The translations under genes were made by a program, and so were the position numbers. The notes beneath the pieces are model-generated. The model ran no database searches, was not told the DNA's origin, and saw only the letters and a list, made by a program, of their open reading frames with translations. From contig NC_135251.1 in NCBI RefSeq assembly GCF_964204865.1, forward strand, positions 18,104,001 to 18,168,000: DNA of 64,000 nucleotides. The letters run 5' to 3'. Below, one piece after another: positions 13,346 through 26,500 of this stretch (positions within the stretch are counted from its first letter, which is position 1; the number at the start of each line of letters is the position of its first letter). The stretch is from Styela clava (lineage: Eukaryota > Chordata > Ascidiacea > Stolidobranchia > Styelidae).

Positions 13346-15050
13346 ACTCGTGTCTGTTCAAATTACCACCCCTGGACGTTGGGCAATCAAATTTGAAATT
13401 GGAGTACCCAATGCCAAGGTAATATTTGTGACATTACAAAAATTTAAAAATATAGAAAAAAGTTTGGTGAGAATGAACGGGGAAGTTACATAATCACTTA
13501 TATTTTTAACTTCCGTGTGTGTGATCATTGCCTGATTCATTATTGAGTAATTACCATAAATACTATTTGAACTTCATTACAACTTCTAGAATTCATGCTT
13601 TTACCGCATGATAGCTGTCAACAAAAAAAGTAAATCTATCACACAATTCACTGTTTGAATTGCTTTGTTCAAACCTGAGTGCGACTGTCATTAGCAAAAC
13701 TAGTTAGCAAAATACACAATGTTGAAAAAACACGTTTCTCACTGAAATTTCAAAGTCGGTGTGACAATAAACTTGAATAGCAGTTTTCTTTAAAAAAATT
13801 TATTCGTTTTGACTCATCATTCCTGCAAGAATCCCCAACAAAGATGTATTATCAATACAAAAAAAAATTGTGCCTGCAACTACTAGAGAAGCTATTTCAA
13901 ATAAAGATTGCGTTTTTAAGCTCCCGTTTGTTTGTAATTTGTCCTTTACAACATTCGTTTAACTATTAGTATTCCTATCGAACGCAATAAAAGATAAAGA
14001 CTAAGAAATTTTTGTTTGTGTTCAAGTTTATTCTGATTTCACGTGTTTAGAGTTTACCATGTGCATACCGGAAATAGTTGAGGTTGGGCCTGTATTTGGA
14101 CGTATATTCTTCTCGACGAATAAACTGCCAACTATGAATGAATTGGAGTCGTATTTTTGCGATCTTGGGATTTGTTAAACTTGATTGGTTCTGTCGCACT
14201 CGAGATTATTTTTAAGCAAGATATCGCCGTTTGAAAAATCCCAAGGTCTTGGCAAAATACTAACGATTGAAATTTATTTTAGTGCATGCGGCTCTGTCGG
14301 TAATTTCAGAGTGAAAAAATGGTACATCGCGCGCATAATTAATTGACTGCGTTTCAATTTCGCAGTTACCACGATGAATAACTGTAGAAAACTCAACATA
14401 ACATCAAATTTTGTGATTTACAATGTCTATAAAAGCGTTTTTATTCTGACGTGAGTCTGCTGAAACAAAACTTATAGTGTTATCTCCCATTTTAATTTTT
14501 AGTTCTAATATTTTAGAATGCCGCTTTTTAATCAAGATATTTGAATTGCGGATTCACCTCTTTATTAACTATTATTTTTAGCATTTCGTCGCCGATGATT
14601 ATAATATGGTAACATGTTTTTCCCATTGAACTCATAATTCCCCACGAGAACGAAAAAGCAATTATCGTCGTCATTGTGGAACAATACATGTATATGCCAA
14701 AGGAAATTTTTGATTTGGGGAGAATAAACATCGGCGTGAAGATGTTTGAGGTTTAAAAACACGCCATGCTGACGAAAACAATCGGCGATTGTAACAAAAT
14801 GCAATTGCCCACAATATTAGCAGCCTTTTAAGTCTTCCAAAAATGTCAAGAGGGGAAAAGATTCGACCCCTAATTTATTAATATGTTTGTTATGTGTCAA
14901 ATTTACAGCTTTATTATATACAATTTATCTTTGAAATTTAGATTTATTTATGACTTGTATTAACCCTATTAAAAGGGTTTACTATTTAAATTGAGTAAAG
15001 TACGTTTAACTTACTCAGGAATATTAATCGGTAAGTAACAATTTTAACAT
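13346..15050. other. Intergenic DNA, nothing recognised
   Basis: AT-rich sequence with overlapping short frames at about 14530-14800 that show no family resemblance or signal peptide. No repeat pair was found by eye. Confidence 0.4.
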
Positions 15051-15060
15051 TTATTTTGGG

Positions 15061-15125
15061 GCTCCGTGAATAATAGTCAACCTTTTCAAGGGCTCCGCAA
15101 CGCCAAAAGTTTGAGAACCCCTGAT
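15061..15125. mobile_element. Possible solo hAT-type terminal sequence
   Basis: TTTGAGAACCCCTG near 15107-15120 is the reverse complement of a typical hAT terminus (CAGGGGTTCTCAAA). I could not find the matching opposite end or a target duplication, so this is at most a truncated element end. Confidence 0.35.
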
Positions 15126-15399
15126 CTACACCACAATGCCGCGCACTATTCAATCTATTTCATGAAGGCACAGCGAAACGAAACTGACTTGTGTCACATA
15201 TTTCAGTATAGCGTCTGGGTTGTGTCGATTGTCTTTTTCTTTGTTTTCTTTTTATTACCTGTCCACGAAGGACTCACAAAATGGGAGCAACTTCTTATAG
15301 CGACACCTAGGTCTAGTTCATGTCTGTCGTTGATTTGTTGCGCAACGCGTTGGCGCGTTCAATATTTTGGTGTTTTCGAGTTTTGACATTCGACTTGAA

Positions 15400-16902
15400 T
15401 CTGTCGCGCAGCGAACAGCTCAACCGCAATATCCAAGCTCAATCATACTAGAAGAAATGTTGTACTGTTTTATTGCTATTTTATCTTGTTTTATCACTAT
15501 TCTATAACTAAAGAATATATTACAAAATAGTTATTATTAGATACATTCAAGCTGACAGTTAAAGGAAAGCCCAGTCTCGGCACGCGCGGTGTCATAGGGA
15601 ACAACATCCACGAACCCTACAACACAATTTAAATACATTAGTCATAAAAATTGATTCATCACTGTGCATTTGTCCAATCGATTAAGTTTTATTATGTTTT
15701 TGTGCATATTGTAATATCGCATGGCAATTTGATTAGACTAGTCTCCTTCCTTTTAGACTGTTGGGTTCCAAACTTTTTAATTTTTGACATCTGATGAAAT
15801 GATAAAATGTTTCGAACAATCGCAGTTAAAATTCAACTTGCACTAAAGTTAGACTTCATTCGCACTCTCTTTGAAAAAACGTTATGTAATTAGAAGTTAT
15901 TTTAAATAATTTGAATAGAATTGCTTTTAAATTGCAGCTTTCACTAAATGAATTTTATCATCTTCCAAGAGATGCGTGAAAGAAACGGGATATTTTGATG
16001 GAAAAAACTTCAGATATTTCTTTCTACCTATTCAATGATTGATGGATATTGTAAAGAAAAGTTTCAAAAAAGTCAGCAAAGTCACCAGGGAAGAACGAAT
16101 TTCTGATCGCTGGTGAACAAGACTAGTGCTCTACCACAGTGCTATGGCACCATCTGGTGGTGGTGTGCAGTCTCATGAAAGCAAACTGTTCCATTGTTGC
16201 GAATGCTCCGAAAATCTCATTGCTTTCATAAAGCGGAATTATCGGTCAATTTATCAAACAAATAAACCCAAATTTTGTCAGAATATGCCAAAAATACATC
16301 CGGAAACTAGACGAAATTAGTCAGATTGTCATTATTAACTCGGTTGTTCTTCAATAACTTTGCAACTACAGGAAGAATTTGAAAAATTTTAACTGATTTG
16401 GAATGCTATTGTAAATACACTTTCGAAATTTTTGCTACCCAATTGGCATTAGATTTGTCATTTTCCGGACTTCCCACCCGACCGGTCTTTTACAATACTA
16501 AAATACGGACACACTTATTTAAACGCTTTTAATTGGGGTATCTTACAAAAAAGTTTAGATTTCGGGTTAGTTTTCTAAATACGCTTTAGTCAACTATACT
16601 CGGCAGCATAGTCCTGACATTATTTCTGGAATGTTGTAATGCTAAAATTTACTTAAGGTTTAGAGTAGTTGAAATATCACATTGATATTATACATATATA
16701 TGTTGAATTAACGTTGTCAAAGCTGGTAGATTTGAGACACTAATTTTTCTTTGTTATTTAACTAACTTGCAAGCAAATCGAAAATCAGTAAGACTACAAT
16801 TGTTCTTATCTGCTAATATTTGGCAAATAATTGAAGCAGTTATCAACAAACATTCTGAGATGGTAATGATCGCAAATGTTTAACAAAATAACACATTTCT
16901 AA
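15400..16902. other. Intergenic DNA, nothing recognised
   Basis: Region downstream of the Ly6-like gene. It should hold that gene's 3' end just left of 16903, but no clear poly(A) signal was picked out. A 64-codon open frame near 16126-16320 has no features that support coding. Confidence 0.4.
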
Positions 16903-18035
16903 TTATATATATATATATATGTTCAGCACAACCCCCACAGCCACGAGAAGTATGAGTAGTACATTCATCTTGAAGCTATCTGCTGCGTTACAGAGACCTA
17001 AATTAAAATAAAAAAAAATACTTTCAAATTCAATCTGTATAACATATAGATAAATGTCGAGGTTTTTATACAACATTTTGACAAGGGATCTCTGTATCAT
17101 ACCTACATTCTGACATGCATTTAAATGTATACATAACGTTTTCAGGAACTAATCATTAGATGTGCACTGCAAAATATATATCGTATAATTGACAGCCGAG
17201 AGCATGGAGTGAAATATATATCTATCTTCGGGGAGATAATACAGACCATATTAACTTGAAGGTTATATACAGCATACATAGTGTTACCTTTGCGACAATG
17301 GCAGAGTGTGTGTGTAGTTTTTCCATGCATAGTTGTTTGGCATGCTTCAGAATCACCGACACCACATCCTCTTCTGACGGTTCTGACACCTTTTAAATGT
17401 TTTCATTATACACAGGTTGAATTGACGGTTTGGGAATACTTTGTCACAAGTTATTTTCTAATGAAACTCTTCAACTTCGAACGTATATCTCGATGCACCA
17501 ATTTCATTTGGATGGTATATTTGAGTCTACGCATAAGCTTTGAGTGATTTCAGAGTGATTATATCTTTTGGAGGATTTTTTGTGTCGGTATAACGTTTTA
17601 ATTATTTGTGGAAAAAACCTAATCAAATTTTATAGAAAGAGGAATACCTGCGGATGTGACATTAACCGTCTTAGTGCACGATCTAAACTTATCAATGCTC
17701 ACAAAAAGAGCCGGGCAAACTTGTTCCAAATCATCATTGACTGTTTCACAGTCGTGTTCACAAATGTAGCATTTGAGACCGGTACCACCTGCAGAATTAA
17801 AATAGATTAATATTGAAATTTATATGTAAGTAACCTTGGAATAAGGAATTGGTTCAGTTTCATGGTCTGTTCTCTACTATTAATTAATAATCGCAGGAAC
17901 TTTGGAAAAAGAACACTGGATTTAATCTAGCTACTATTCATAAAAATAATATAAAACGTCCTCATTGCGGTAAGCCCACCACTCACCTTGAAGAAGAGTG
18001 AAAGCTATAGCAACGGCGAGAAGCAGATTTTGCAT
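16903..18035 (-). CDS. Ly6/CD59-like (LU domain) GPI-anchored protein candidate, 4 exons, 128 aa
   Basis: Minus-strand exons: 18035-17987, 17788-17648, 17389-17288, 16997-16903. All introns are phase 1 and the sum is 387 nt. Residues 1-17 (MQNLLLAVAIAFTLLQG) are a signal peptide. The mature part has the ten-cysteine LU pattern: LKCYICEHDC at the start, then VCPA, RSCTK, RGC, EACQ, LCHC, and the hallmark LCN near the end (three-finger fold). The usual CC pair is CHC here. After LCN a short spacer leads to a hydrophobic tail (NVLLILLVAVGVVLN), as expected for a GPI-attachment signal. The family is extracellular, and members act as complement inhibitors, receptor modulators or junction components; the role here is unknown. 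The last codons and the TAA stop lie inside a TA microsatellite (16904-16920). Fold and exons are secure; the function is not. Confidence 0.88.
16904..16920. repeat. (TA)n microsatellite overlapping a stop codon
   Basis: An uninterrupted TA run that, read on the minus strand, encodes alternating Tyr/Ile at the C-terminus of the Ly6-like protein and supplies its TAA stop at 16903-16905. Loss or gain of a single TA unit would shift the frame and change the tail. Confidence 0.85.
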
Positions 18036-18316
18036 CGTTTTGGTTTTCGAAGAATATTATAATTTGTAGATATCGCTGTAAATAATGAAATTGTATGATA
18101 TCAGTGTGAGAGTAATGAAACAGAGTCATCACGTTCGCTACCCAGGATTGTCTGTATATGTAACCCCGAGGTGAATATGCGAATAATCGGCGCTTCAGAA
18201 GTGTGCGTACCAAAATGAATATAACTAATTTTGTTCGGCTACTTTACCTCAAGTTGTGTAAAGAAACTGAAATCTATAGACAGGGAATATATTCACTTGG
18301 CTAACACAGATAGTTC

Positions 18317-18940
18317 CCGAACTCGTAATATAATTAAAATAAGGAAAATCGGAATACAATTATGGCCTAACCTTAACCTGGTATACACACTACGGGAGTA
18401 CCGAATAATCTTCATCACTCAATATAACTGTAGATAGGATTTCACAATTTTGATCCCGTTTAAAACTCGTTTTTGCATATTTCAATTCTTGGAGGAAACG
18501 GGTTATTACTTATTCCTCACTTTTTTCAATTTTTAAAAATATTAATACTGAATGTTTAATTATTTATCCTACCGCAAGATAATGTATCATATATAATATA
18601 TATTATCTAATTTTTACACTCTGAAATTTGCTCCATGCTATTTCCTCAAATTAAAACCGAACTCGTAATAGAATTAAAATAGGGAAAATCGGAATACAAT
18701 TATGGCCTAACCTTAACCTGGTATACACACTACGGGAGTACCGAATAATCTTCATCACTCAAAATAACTGTAGATAGGATTTCACAATCTTGATCCCATT
18801 TAAAACTCGTTTTTGCATATTTCAATTCTTGGAGGAAACGGGTTATTACTTATTCCTCACTTTTTTCAATTTTTGAAAATATTAATACTGAATGTTTGAT
18901 TATTTATCCTACCGCAAGATAATGTATCATATATATTATC
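18317..18940. repeat. Tandem direct duplication, about 340 bp unit
   Basis: 18317-18656 and 18657-18940 are almost identical in order, starting at CCGAACTCGTAATA and running through GGAAAATCGGAATACAATTA to CTACCGCAAGATAATGTATC. The second copy is cut short at the TATTATC near 18938, where it joins the next repeat (18941). A third partial copy lies at 19117-19221. Open frames here are repeat shadows. Confidence 0.85.
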
Positions 18941-19110
18941 ATGATTCACTTTTTTGTTTCGATCGATTTTCAGAGGAAAATTCACTTATTTTACGGTTCA
19001 TTATCATTCTTTCATTTACATCACAGACTTAAACATTATCAGAACATGCCTAAAACATAATTTGCACTTTATTTTCGCATTCAAGTTATATAACTGTCTA
19101 AAATGTAAAT
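18941..19110. repeat. Direct repeat, copy 1 of pair
   Basis: Begins CATGATTCACTTTTTTGTTT and matches 19847-20010 with few differences, including the TCAGAACATGCCTAAAACAT block and the ATATAACTGTCTAAAAT end. It directly abuts the tandem duplication at 18317-18940. Confidence 0.85.
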
Positions 19111-19116
19111 AACTGT

Positions 19117-19221
19117 CTGAATGTTTGATTATTTATCCTACCGCAAGATAATGTATCATATATATTATCTAATTTTTACACTCTAAAATTTGCTCCATGC
19201 TATTTCCTCATATTAAAACCG
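19117..19221. repeat. Third partial copy of the 340-bp unit
   Basis: Matches 18551-18660: the TGAATGTTTGATTATTTATC block, then CTCCATGCTATTTCCTCA and AAAACCGA. It follows directly on the 18941-19110 repeat, giving the mosaic order A-A-B-A. Confidence 0.8.
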
Positions 19222-19846
19222 ACTCAAATATCCTTTGCCTGATGGTAAAAGACGACATTGTAGCAAGGCTTCTGTAGTTAGATAAAGGTCTTGCGACTAC
19301 AACAATGCTGTATCAAAGTACTGTAAAAAGTTACGCGTGACACGTTTCAGATACAGAGACTTTGAAACAAGAATGACGTAATAGAAACTCAAATTCGTAA
19401 CATCCTGATATTGATCGTGAGTTGGCTATGGTTTAGTATTTCCTTCAAATACAAGCGTTGTAGCGTATTTATTGTATACGTCTGTCTAAAATGTGTACAA
19501 AGCTATACCACATCTTCAATGCTTCACAAAGAATAGCTTGTAGGTTCATTGTATGACTCAATGTCAAAACCATGCTACCGTATAATTATTAGTCGCAAGT
19601 ACGCATTTTTTATGTATGGCTTTACGTGGTAAATGAATTTTCGAGAATTTAATAGTGGTCGAAAAAACGATTGGTTAATTAAAATACTATGTTTAGAAGG
19701 TAATATGTATAATATCACTTTTAGTCAAATTGTGTTGCAATTTAAAGTTATGTTTAATGAAATTAGGTTCCAAGCCATACATAAATCAGGCTCCGTGTTC
19801 ACACATCGGAGGTAAATTATATTGCGAATAAAACAGATAAAGCATC

Positions 19847-20010
19847 ATGATTCACTTTTTTGTTTCGATCGATTTTCAGAGGAAAATTCACTTATTTTAC
19901 GGTTCATTCTCATTCTGTCTTTTACAACACAGACTTTAACATTATCAGAACATGCCTAAAACATAGTTTGCACTTTATTTTTTCGCATACAAGTTATATA
20001 ACTGTCTAAA
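19847..20010. repeat. Direct repeat, copy 2 of pair
   Basis: Second copy of the 18941-19110 unit, about 900 bp away, same orientation. This is probably a local segmental duplication or a repeat family; no terminal inverted repeats were seen. Confidence 0.85.
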
Positions 20011-20581
20011 ATCTTATATGGCACCCGAATAAAACTCCATTTAATTGTACTGATCTATATAAAGCAGCCTTGTCTGACTTGCTGGTTTCAACAAATTGCA
20101 CTTCCGCTAGTTCTGTATCAGTAAGACGTCGATTATGAAGTCTTACCATAGTCTTTATAATGACTTTGAACGTCATAAATCAATACTCAAATTTGACACA
20201 CTATATTATTATAATTCAAAAAATATATATTAACAAATCATTTTAATAGGGATTACAAAATAAAGATTTTGCAACCTTTCGGGATTGGAAAATAAAGGGA
20301 ACTTTGAAAAAGAATTTGATTGTATACAACCAGCGGATTTGTTCAACTACATCATTGGTCATCATCTTGTAACATAAGTATTTCAATTATATGTTGTAAG
20401 TCTGGCAACAATTTTCACCATTTTTATGATAGTGTACGAGATCGTTATATAGTTAGAATTGTACCATAAGGAAAGCTTTGAAATAAAAATTAAAGTAAAC
20501 AGTATTTCTTGTTGTCGCAACTTGTCTGCATACCGTGTTGACAATAAGATGTTTCATTTTAAGTGAAACGACTTCAATTGT

Positions 20582-23500
20582 TCACTTCAAGTTCCCCGAC
20601 TCCCACATCTAAAAATATTAAAAAAATTATTCTAACAAGTTCATTCATTCAGCCAAACAGTTATTCAGATATTAAAAGTTCAGTCTGTAAAAAATGATAA
20701 TTTGCCAATTTTTTACATTTTGAGAAATTGAACTCAGAATTCGTTTGAAGAAATTTACTATCTCAAATATCACCTATATTGACAAAAGTAGGTGTATGTC
20801 TCTTGATATCAAAAAAACTACGGAAATGCAACACAAACATTCTATATGCATTACATATATATATGTATCGGGGCGGGAGATAACTCTACACGCAGTGATA
20901 TTGAACGCTACCACGTGTACGGTAATTCCACAATATAATATGTTTATCTAAAAAGCAACAAAATAATAAATTCTATATATCATAATGTCACACTGGCAAA
21001 ATTGCATCGTCTACTTCAACTACATTTACACTTTATTTTCGAATCAGTCATTCTACGCTACGTCAACTAGGTTCAACTGTTTAGGTCATTTGAAATTAAA
21101 AAGGTTTGAGATGACATCATAATTCATTGCGTGTATACTATGGTGATGTAGCCAATATATTGATTATTTGTATGCAACTACAATAAAAAGAAGAATATGG
21201 ATTTTGTGCCCGAAGCTGGAATTATTTAAAATTTATTCTACTGGCGCTGACTTGGATCAGGTTGGTGTGACCAAATTGAAAAGAGTATGATTGTTTAAGA
21301 CATGCTGCCTACAAGTTATCAGTTACATTTTTGAATCGTTGACTGGTACCGAGCATCTGAGTTCAGTAAAATCATCTGCAAAGTAGTTATTGTTTACTTT
21401 CATTTTCTATTGTCATCACGATAATATACAAAAATGAGAAAAACGTTCCAATACGTTTTATATGGTCGAAGAAGGAAAGTATCTCGTAATGAATTCGGTA
21501 CAGAGGCCGCACCGTTCGCCCTGCTAATCTCTACATCTGGACGGGATATTGAGAAACATTCTAAATTTAGCATGAAACCTAAGAAAAAAAATTTCCAGCA
21601 AACAACAGAATTCAAAATAGATGCCCAAAATTTTCATAACGGATGTTCAATTTGACTTGAATAGTTCTACTATCTAGGTTGGTTTCACCACGTTTTTCAC
21701 GCGATATACAAAAATGAGATAAACGTTACAATACGTCAAAAAAACTTTAAGAATGTTAGATATATATGTAACATTTTCGTTTTCATTCATTAGAGATCAA
21801 TCAATACTGGAATAACACTGGATAACGTTAGTTTTATATGGTCGAAGAAGGCAAGTATCTCGTAATGAATTCGGTCCAGAGGCCACAATGTCCGTCCTGC
21901 TAACCTTTACATCTGGACGGGATATTGAGAAACATTCTAAATTTAGCATAAAACCTAAGAAAAAAATTTCCAGCAAACAACAGAATTCAAAATAGATGCC
22001 CAAAAAATGTACAATATATACTATTTATATTTATAAGATAAAACAAGTATCTCATAATAACTTTTCTAAGAAATACTGGCCACTAATACGCGATGCACTT
22101 CAAACCTTGTCGATATAGGTCAATTTAAACCGCAACAGAAAAGTTGTACAAAAGTTATACCAGTGTCTAGTAATGCAAGAGCACGAAAAAAAACGTAGTA
22201 CCAATGAGCGACAACTGCATAAGCAACCGGCCACTCCGCAGATTGAGAAAGGTCGACCAGAAATTGATTACTTCACAGATTTCAAACTAAATGAGCGAAT
22301 CACAAAATGCTTGCCTATGTGCAACGCACTAAAAGCAGAATGAATAGCTTCGATTAATTTACCTGAGCTTTAGATAAAACATTTCCTGTCGCTCCAGTGT
22401 TAATTGGTTTGCGTTCTCGTCGTGATGGTGGCCGCTGATGTAATATAGCAATGTGAATGATTAACTAAGCAGTGGTATTAGCATATGAAATTACTTTTAT
22501 CCAGTGTGCATTTGAAACACTGATAAAGTAAACAGACAATTAATTAATGCATAGCTACAAAAAATAAATTTGTTTATGCGTTTTACTATCATAGTGCACC
22601 ATGGGATTCACCGTTCGTAATTATGTGATATACAGGTCAATGGCCAAGCAGGGATTCATTGTTTATGTGTAGCAGCTAGGATCTCACTGAATAAAGAATA
22701 AAATAAATTTGCGATACTGCAAATTGATCGAACAACATCAAGTTTTGTGTATATAATGACCATATCTTTCATTTTCGAAAATATGCTGTTGTTTATAATA
22801 GTTGAAGAATTTAACAGTACAATAAAACAAATTCGATGGATTTCAGAAAATAATTTTTTAAATGTTTCACCTTATTTGCCGGAGAATCGATGTCATACGA
22901 TTCATCTTTCATCTTCCTCATCTCTAATTCCAGTGCCACGTCTTCCCGTTCCAGTTTACTATGCTCTTCATTGACTTTCTGCAACATGATTCTTAATCTA
23001 CCTCGTTCTTTTTCGGTAGATGCGGCTTGAATATATTTATTTAGCTCGTCCTTTTTGACACTGTGTAGATCGAAAAGTATGGAGTTATATTTTATGTTGC
23101 CAAATTCGAAACTATTTTGAAAAACTCGTCACTTTTAGTCGTGAGTGTGTTAAATTATGGCATTGGTTAGGTAATTGTAATTCACAACACTGAAAACTAA
23201 CAAAAATAGTTGACTCGTTTTAGACAAACAAGGCATAGATCAGCATTTATTTAGAAATATTTCCTGCTCCCCATGATAGCATACTAAAAGGTCATCAGAT
23301 TGGGTCATTTGGTCACTTTATTCAATTGGTACCCAATGTTCAACATAAAATAATTAGAGTCCAAATATTATGAATGAGAAAGCACATTTGACTCATATGC
23401 TACCGCCATCAAAGAGTGAATAAAAGATTTGGTAGAAGAGCTCGCTCTTTGTGTAATTTGAAATGGTCTGCATATTCAACTGTCTAATATGTTTTAATAT

Positions 23501-26500
23501 AACTGTTATGTTATGTAAAAATTTAGGCTAGAAAAACTAATGCATACTTCAGAGTAATAAGTTTCGTTTTTATGTCCGCTTTTTTTTCTGACATTTCCTT
23601 TCGCCTACCATCCATCATATTACGAGATTGAGTTGTTTCTTTATTACTTGTTGTAGCACCTTTTACTGTATCATTTGATTGCTTGCTTGTTGTATTTTTA
23701 TTGTCGACTATTTTGATTTCTCTTGTTTGCATGGATACTGGCGGAGAGTTTATTATTGGTGAACTTGGCTGTGGCTTTTCCTCCTTTCTCCTTTGCTTTT
23801 GTTTTTCTTTTTTAATATCCGCAGTTTTATCACTTTTCTTATCCGAGTTAGTTTTTTTAACAGCCTTTTTTGTCTTTTTATTCTTTTTGTCTTTATCTTT
23901 AGCGCTTTCAGTTGAATTTTCCGATTCCTGATTTTTGCTGGAACCGAGGTTGTTCGCAGGAAGAGGAGGAGGAAATATTTTTTGAGGTGAGATATTTTGA
24001 GGCGTTATTTGGGAGTCTGCAAGGTCCATATATAACTCATCTTCCTCCTCGACTTCCTCACTGTAGAACTTTGACTGAAAACGTGAATAATTTAATATTA
24101 ATTAAAAGCTTTTCTGTAGAATTAGAAAGGATACAATACATAAGATTTAATTTGAGTTTCAATAGCATGCTAAAATCCTTGAAAAATTATTTCTATTCGA
24201 AAAACGAACTTAATGGCACGTATGATATATCAAAGATGAGTTTTTTTTCAACAACTTATTGTTTTAAATAAATGTTACTAACCTTGCCAGCTTTTTTTTC
24301 AGTCATTGTTTCTCTCTGATTATGAAATGCCTGTTTTGCTGACGACATCACACTTGTTCGAACTTCTATTGACATGTATTGTGGTTCTGATTCTGGCATC
24401 TCTGCACACCCTGTCTCTGCAATCAACACACCGACCCATTTTCCCATCTCTGTTGAAGAATTTGCCTGAAAATCCAAATTGAAATTTTATGATTAAAACT
24501 TTGACCAAAGGTTCGTCTGTCTCATATTGATCTAATAAAACCCGCATTGAAATTCAACGAAAAAAATATCAAAAAAAACCTAGTAAAAGTTAAACATACA
24601 TCTGATGCAAGAAAAAATTATAACAAAAATTCAATGACCTCCATATACACTATTTCTTGTCCGTCTTTCAAAAGTTTAAAGCCGAATTGTCGTTCCTGGT
24701 CGTCCGAATACGGGAGCAAATCACATCCTGTCAGTTCTACTTGAACTTCGGGGGTTTCTTCTTTTCCGTATATTAATAATTTATTTGCTTTAACCAGGCA
24801 CCATTTCTTCGACCATTTGGTATCATACACGAGAAGATATCCTTCAAAATTAATTTATGATGAAGTTAAAAATCGTTTTTTAAAGCTAATAAAGTACACT
24901 TGGTTAAAGATCATACACATTATTAGACTGACTATATTTCAATAACGGGGAAAAGTTGTTCAGAACACGCTGGTCGTGCCACTGCTAGTCGCCACGCGGA
25001 AAATTTGGTGTCTGAGGGATAGGAAATACGTGCAAAACCGTTGCTAAAAATCTGTCGGATGCATGGTTTGTACACGCTGGACCAGATCAGTTAGCTACGA
25101 ATAGTATGAAAATTCTGTACTATCATATCTAATATAAATTTGATAAATAGAAAAATGATGCAAAATTACCGCAAACTGAGGCACCCAGATTCTCCGCAAC
25201 GGAAATTCTTTTCTTTGTTTTGTCTTTTTTGAACATATCTGTCATGGCACTTTTGAGCCCTTTGCCAATATCTGCAGAAAAAATTCACATTATTATCGCA
25301 CAACAGTAAATCATTTAAATATTTTCAGTATAACAATATGACGGACGGTCAAAATATATTGTAACGATGTGAGCGACTAGCAACTCATTATTGAAAAATA
25401 TCTCAGCTAATTACTGATAATGCACATTCACATATATATGAAATGCAAATCTTATATTGGAGGACTAATTCCCTAGTATGTAGTGACCTCGGAAGATTAT
25501 GTGATTTTAGTTTAGTAGTACTCGAATTATCCTTGGGATAGTCTATACTTTATTTAACAATACATGATATTGCAATTCAGTCTGTATCATGTTTTCATTA
25601 CTCCAATTTATCGGCCAAATGTTATTGTTTAAAATTAATGAGTATGCCAAAAATGAAAATATCTACGTCGAAAATGAAAATTCCTATTTTGTATATATGA
25701 TCATACAGGATTTTGAACGGATACGTTAGAATAACAAGGTGGCGGGTGACTACTCTAAAAATATCAAACAAATTGCGTGAAGCTAATGAAAAATTATTTG
25801 CATGCATTCAAAATTAAATATAATTTACAATTAAATTGTGTTGGTGTTGAGTTCATAGTTGGATGTCCAGGAGGTACAGGTGGTGGACTTAAATCTGTCA
25901 TAACTACAGATATATCTCCCATACTTTTTGCTCTTTCTGTATAGTTGAAAAATTGTAATGTGATATTTTCGTACAAAAATGTATATTAAAGACGAGTATA
26001 TATATGTACGTGCAGTAGAGTTGATGCGCACATCAAGCAGTTAAAATCAACCTCCTTGCTATAAACAATTTGAATCAATTCAATTCGTTTGCAAATCAGC
26101 TCTTTATTTATTGCTGCGGTAAAGAAAAATTATTCTATTCATCCATCATGCATTGGAATAGATAAATTAAGATATGTTACTCTCGGACTTTGAGAGAGAC
26201 GAATTACACTTATCTATTTCTAGGGAAAAAAATAAAATATTTTAGGCCATAGCATATGTGGTGCAAAATTATTAACATCTAATCACCAGCTACTCCAACT
26301 GAAGGTGTTCTTTGTATTGAAGCGTTTTGCACCCGTTGTTGCGTAGCACTACTCGAAGCATTTTGAGCTGGCAGTGGAGGTAGAGTACTAGTAGGCCTGA
26401 CAGCAACGGGAGGAGGAAGATTTGTTGTGTCAGATACCGAATGCGTTATTTCTTTCAAAACTCTAGACCAATCTTCCACTTTATCACGCATCACATAAAA

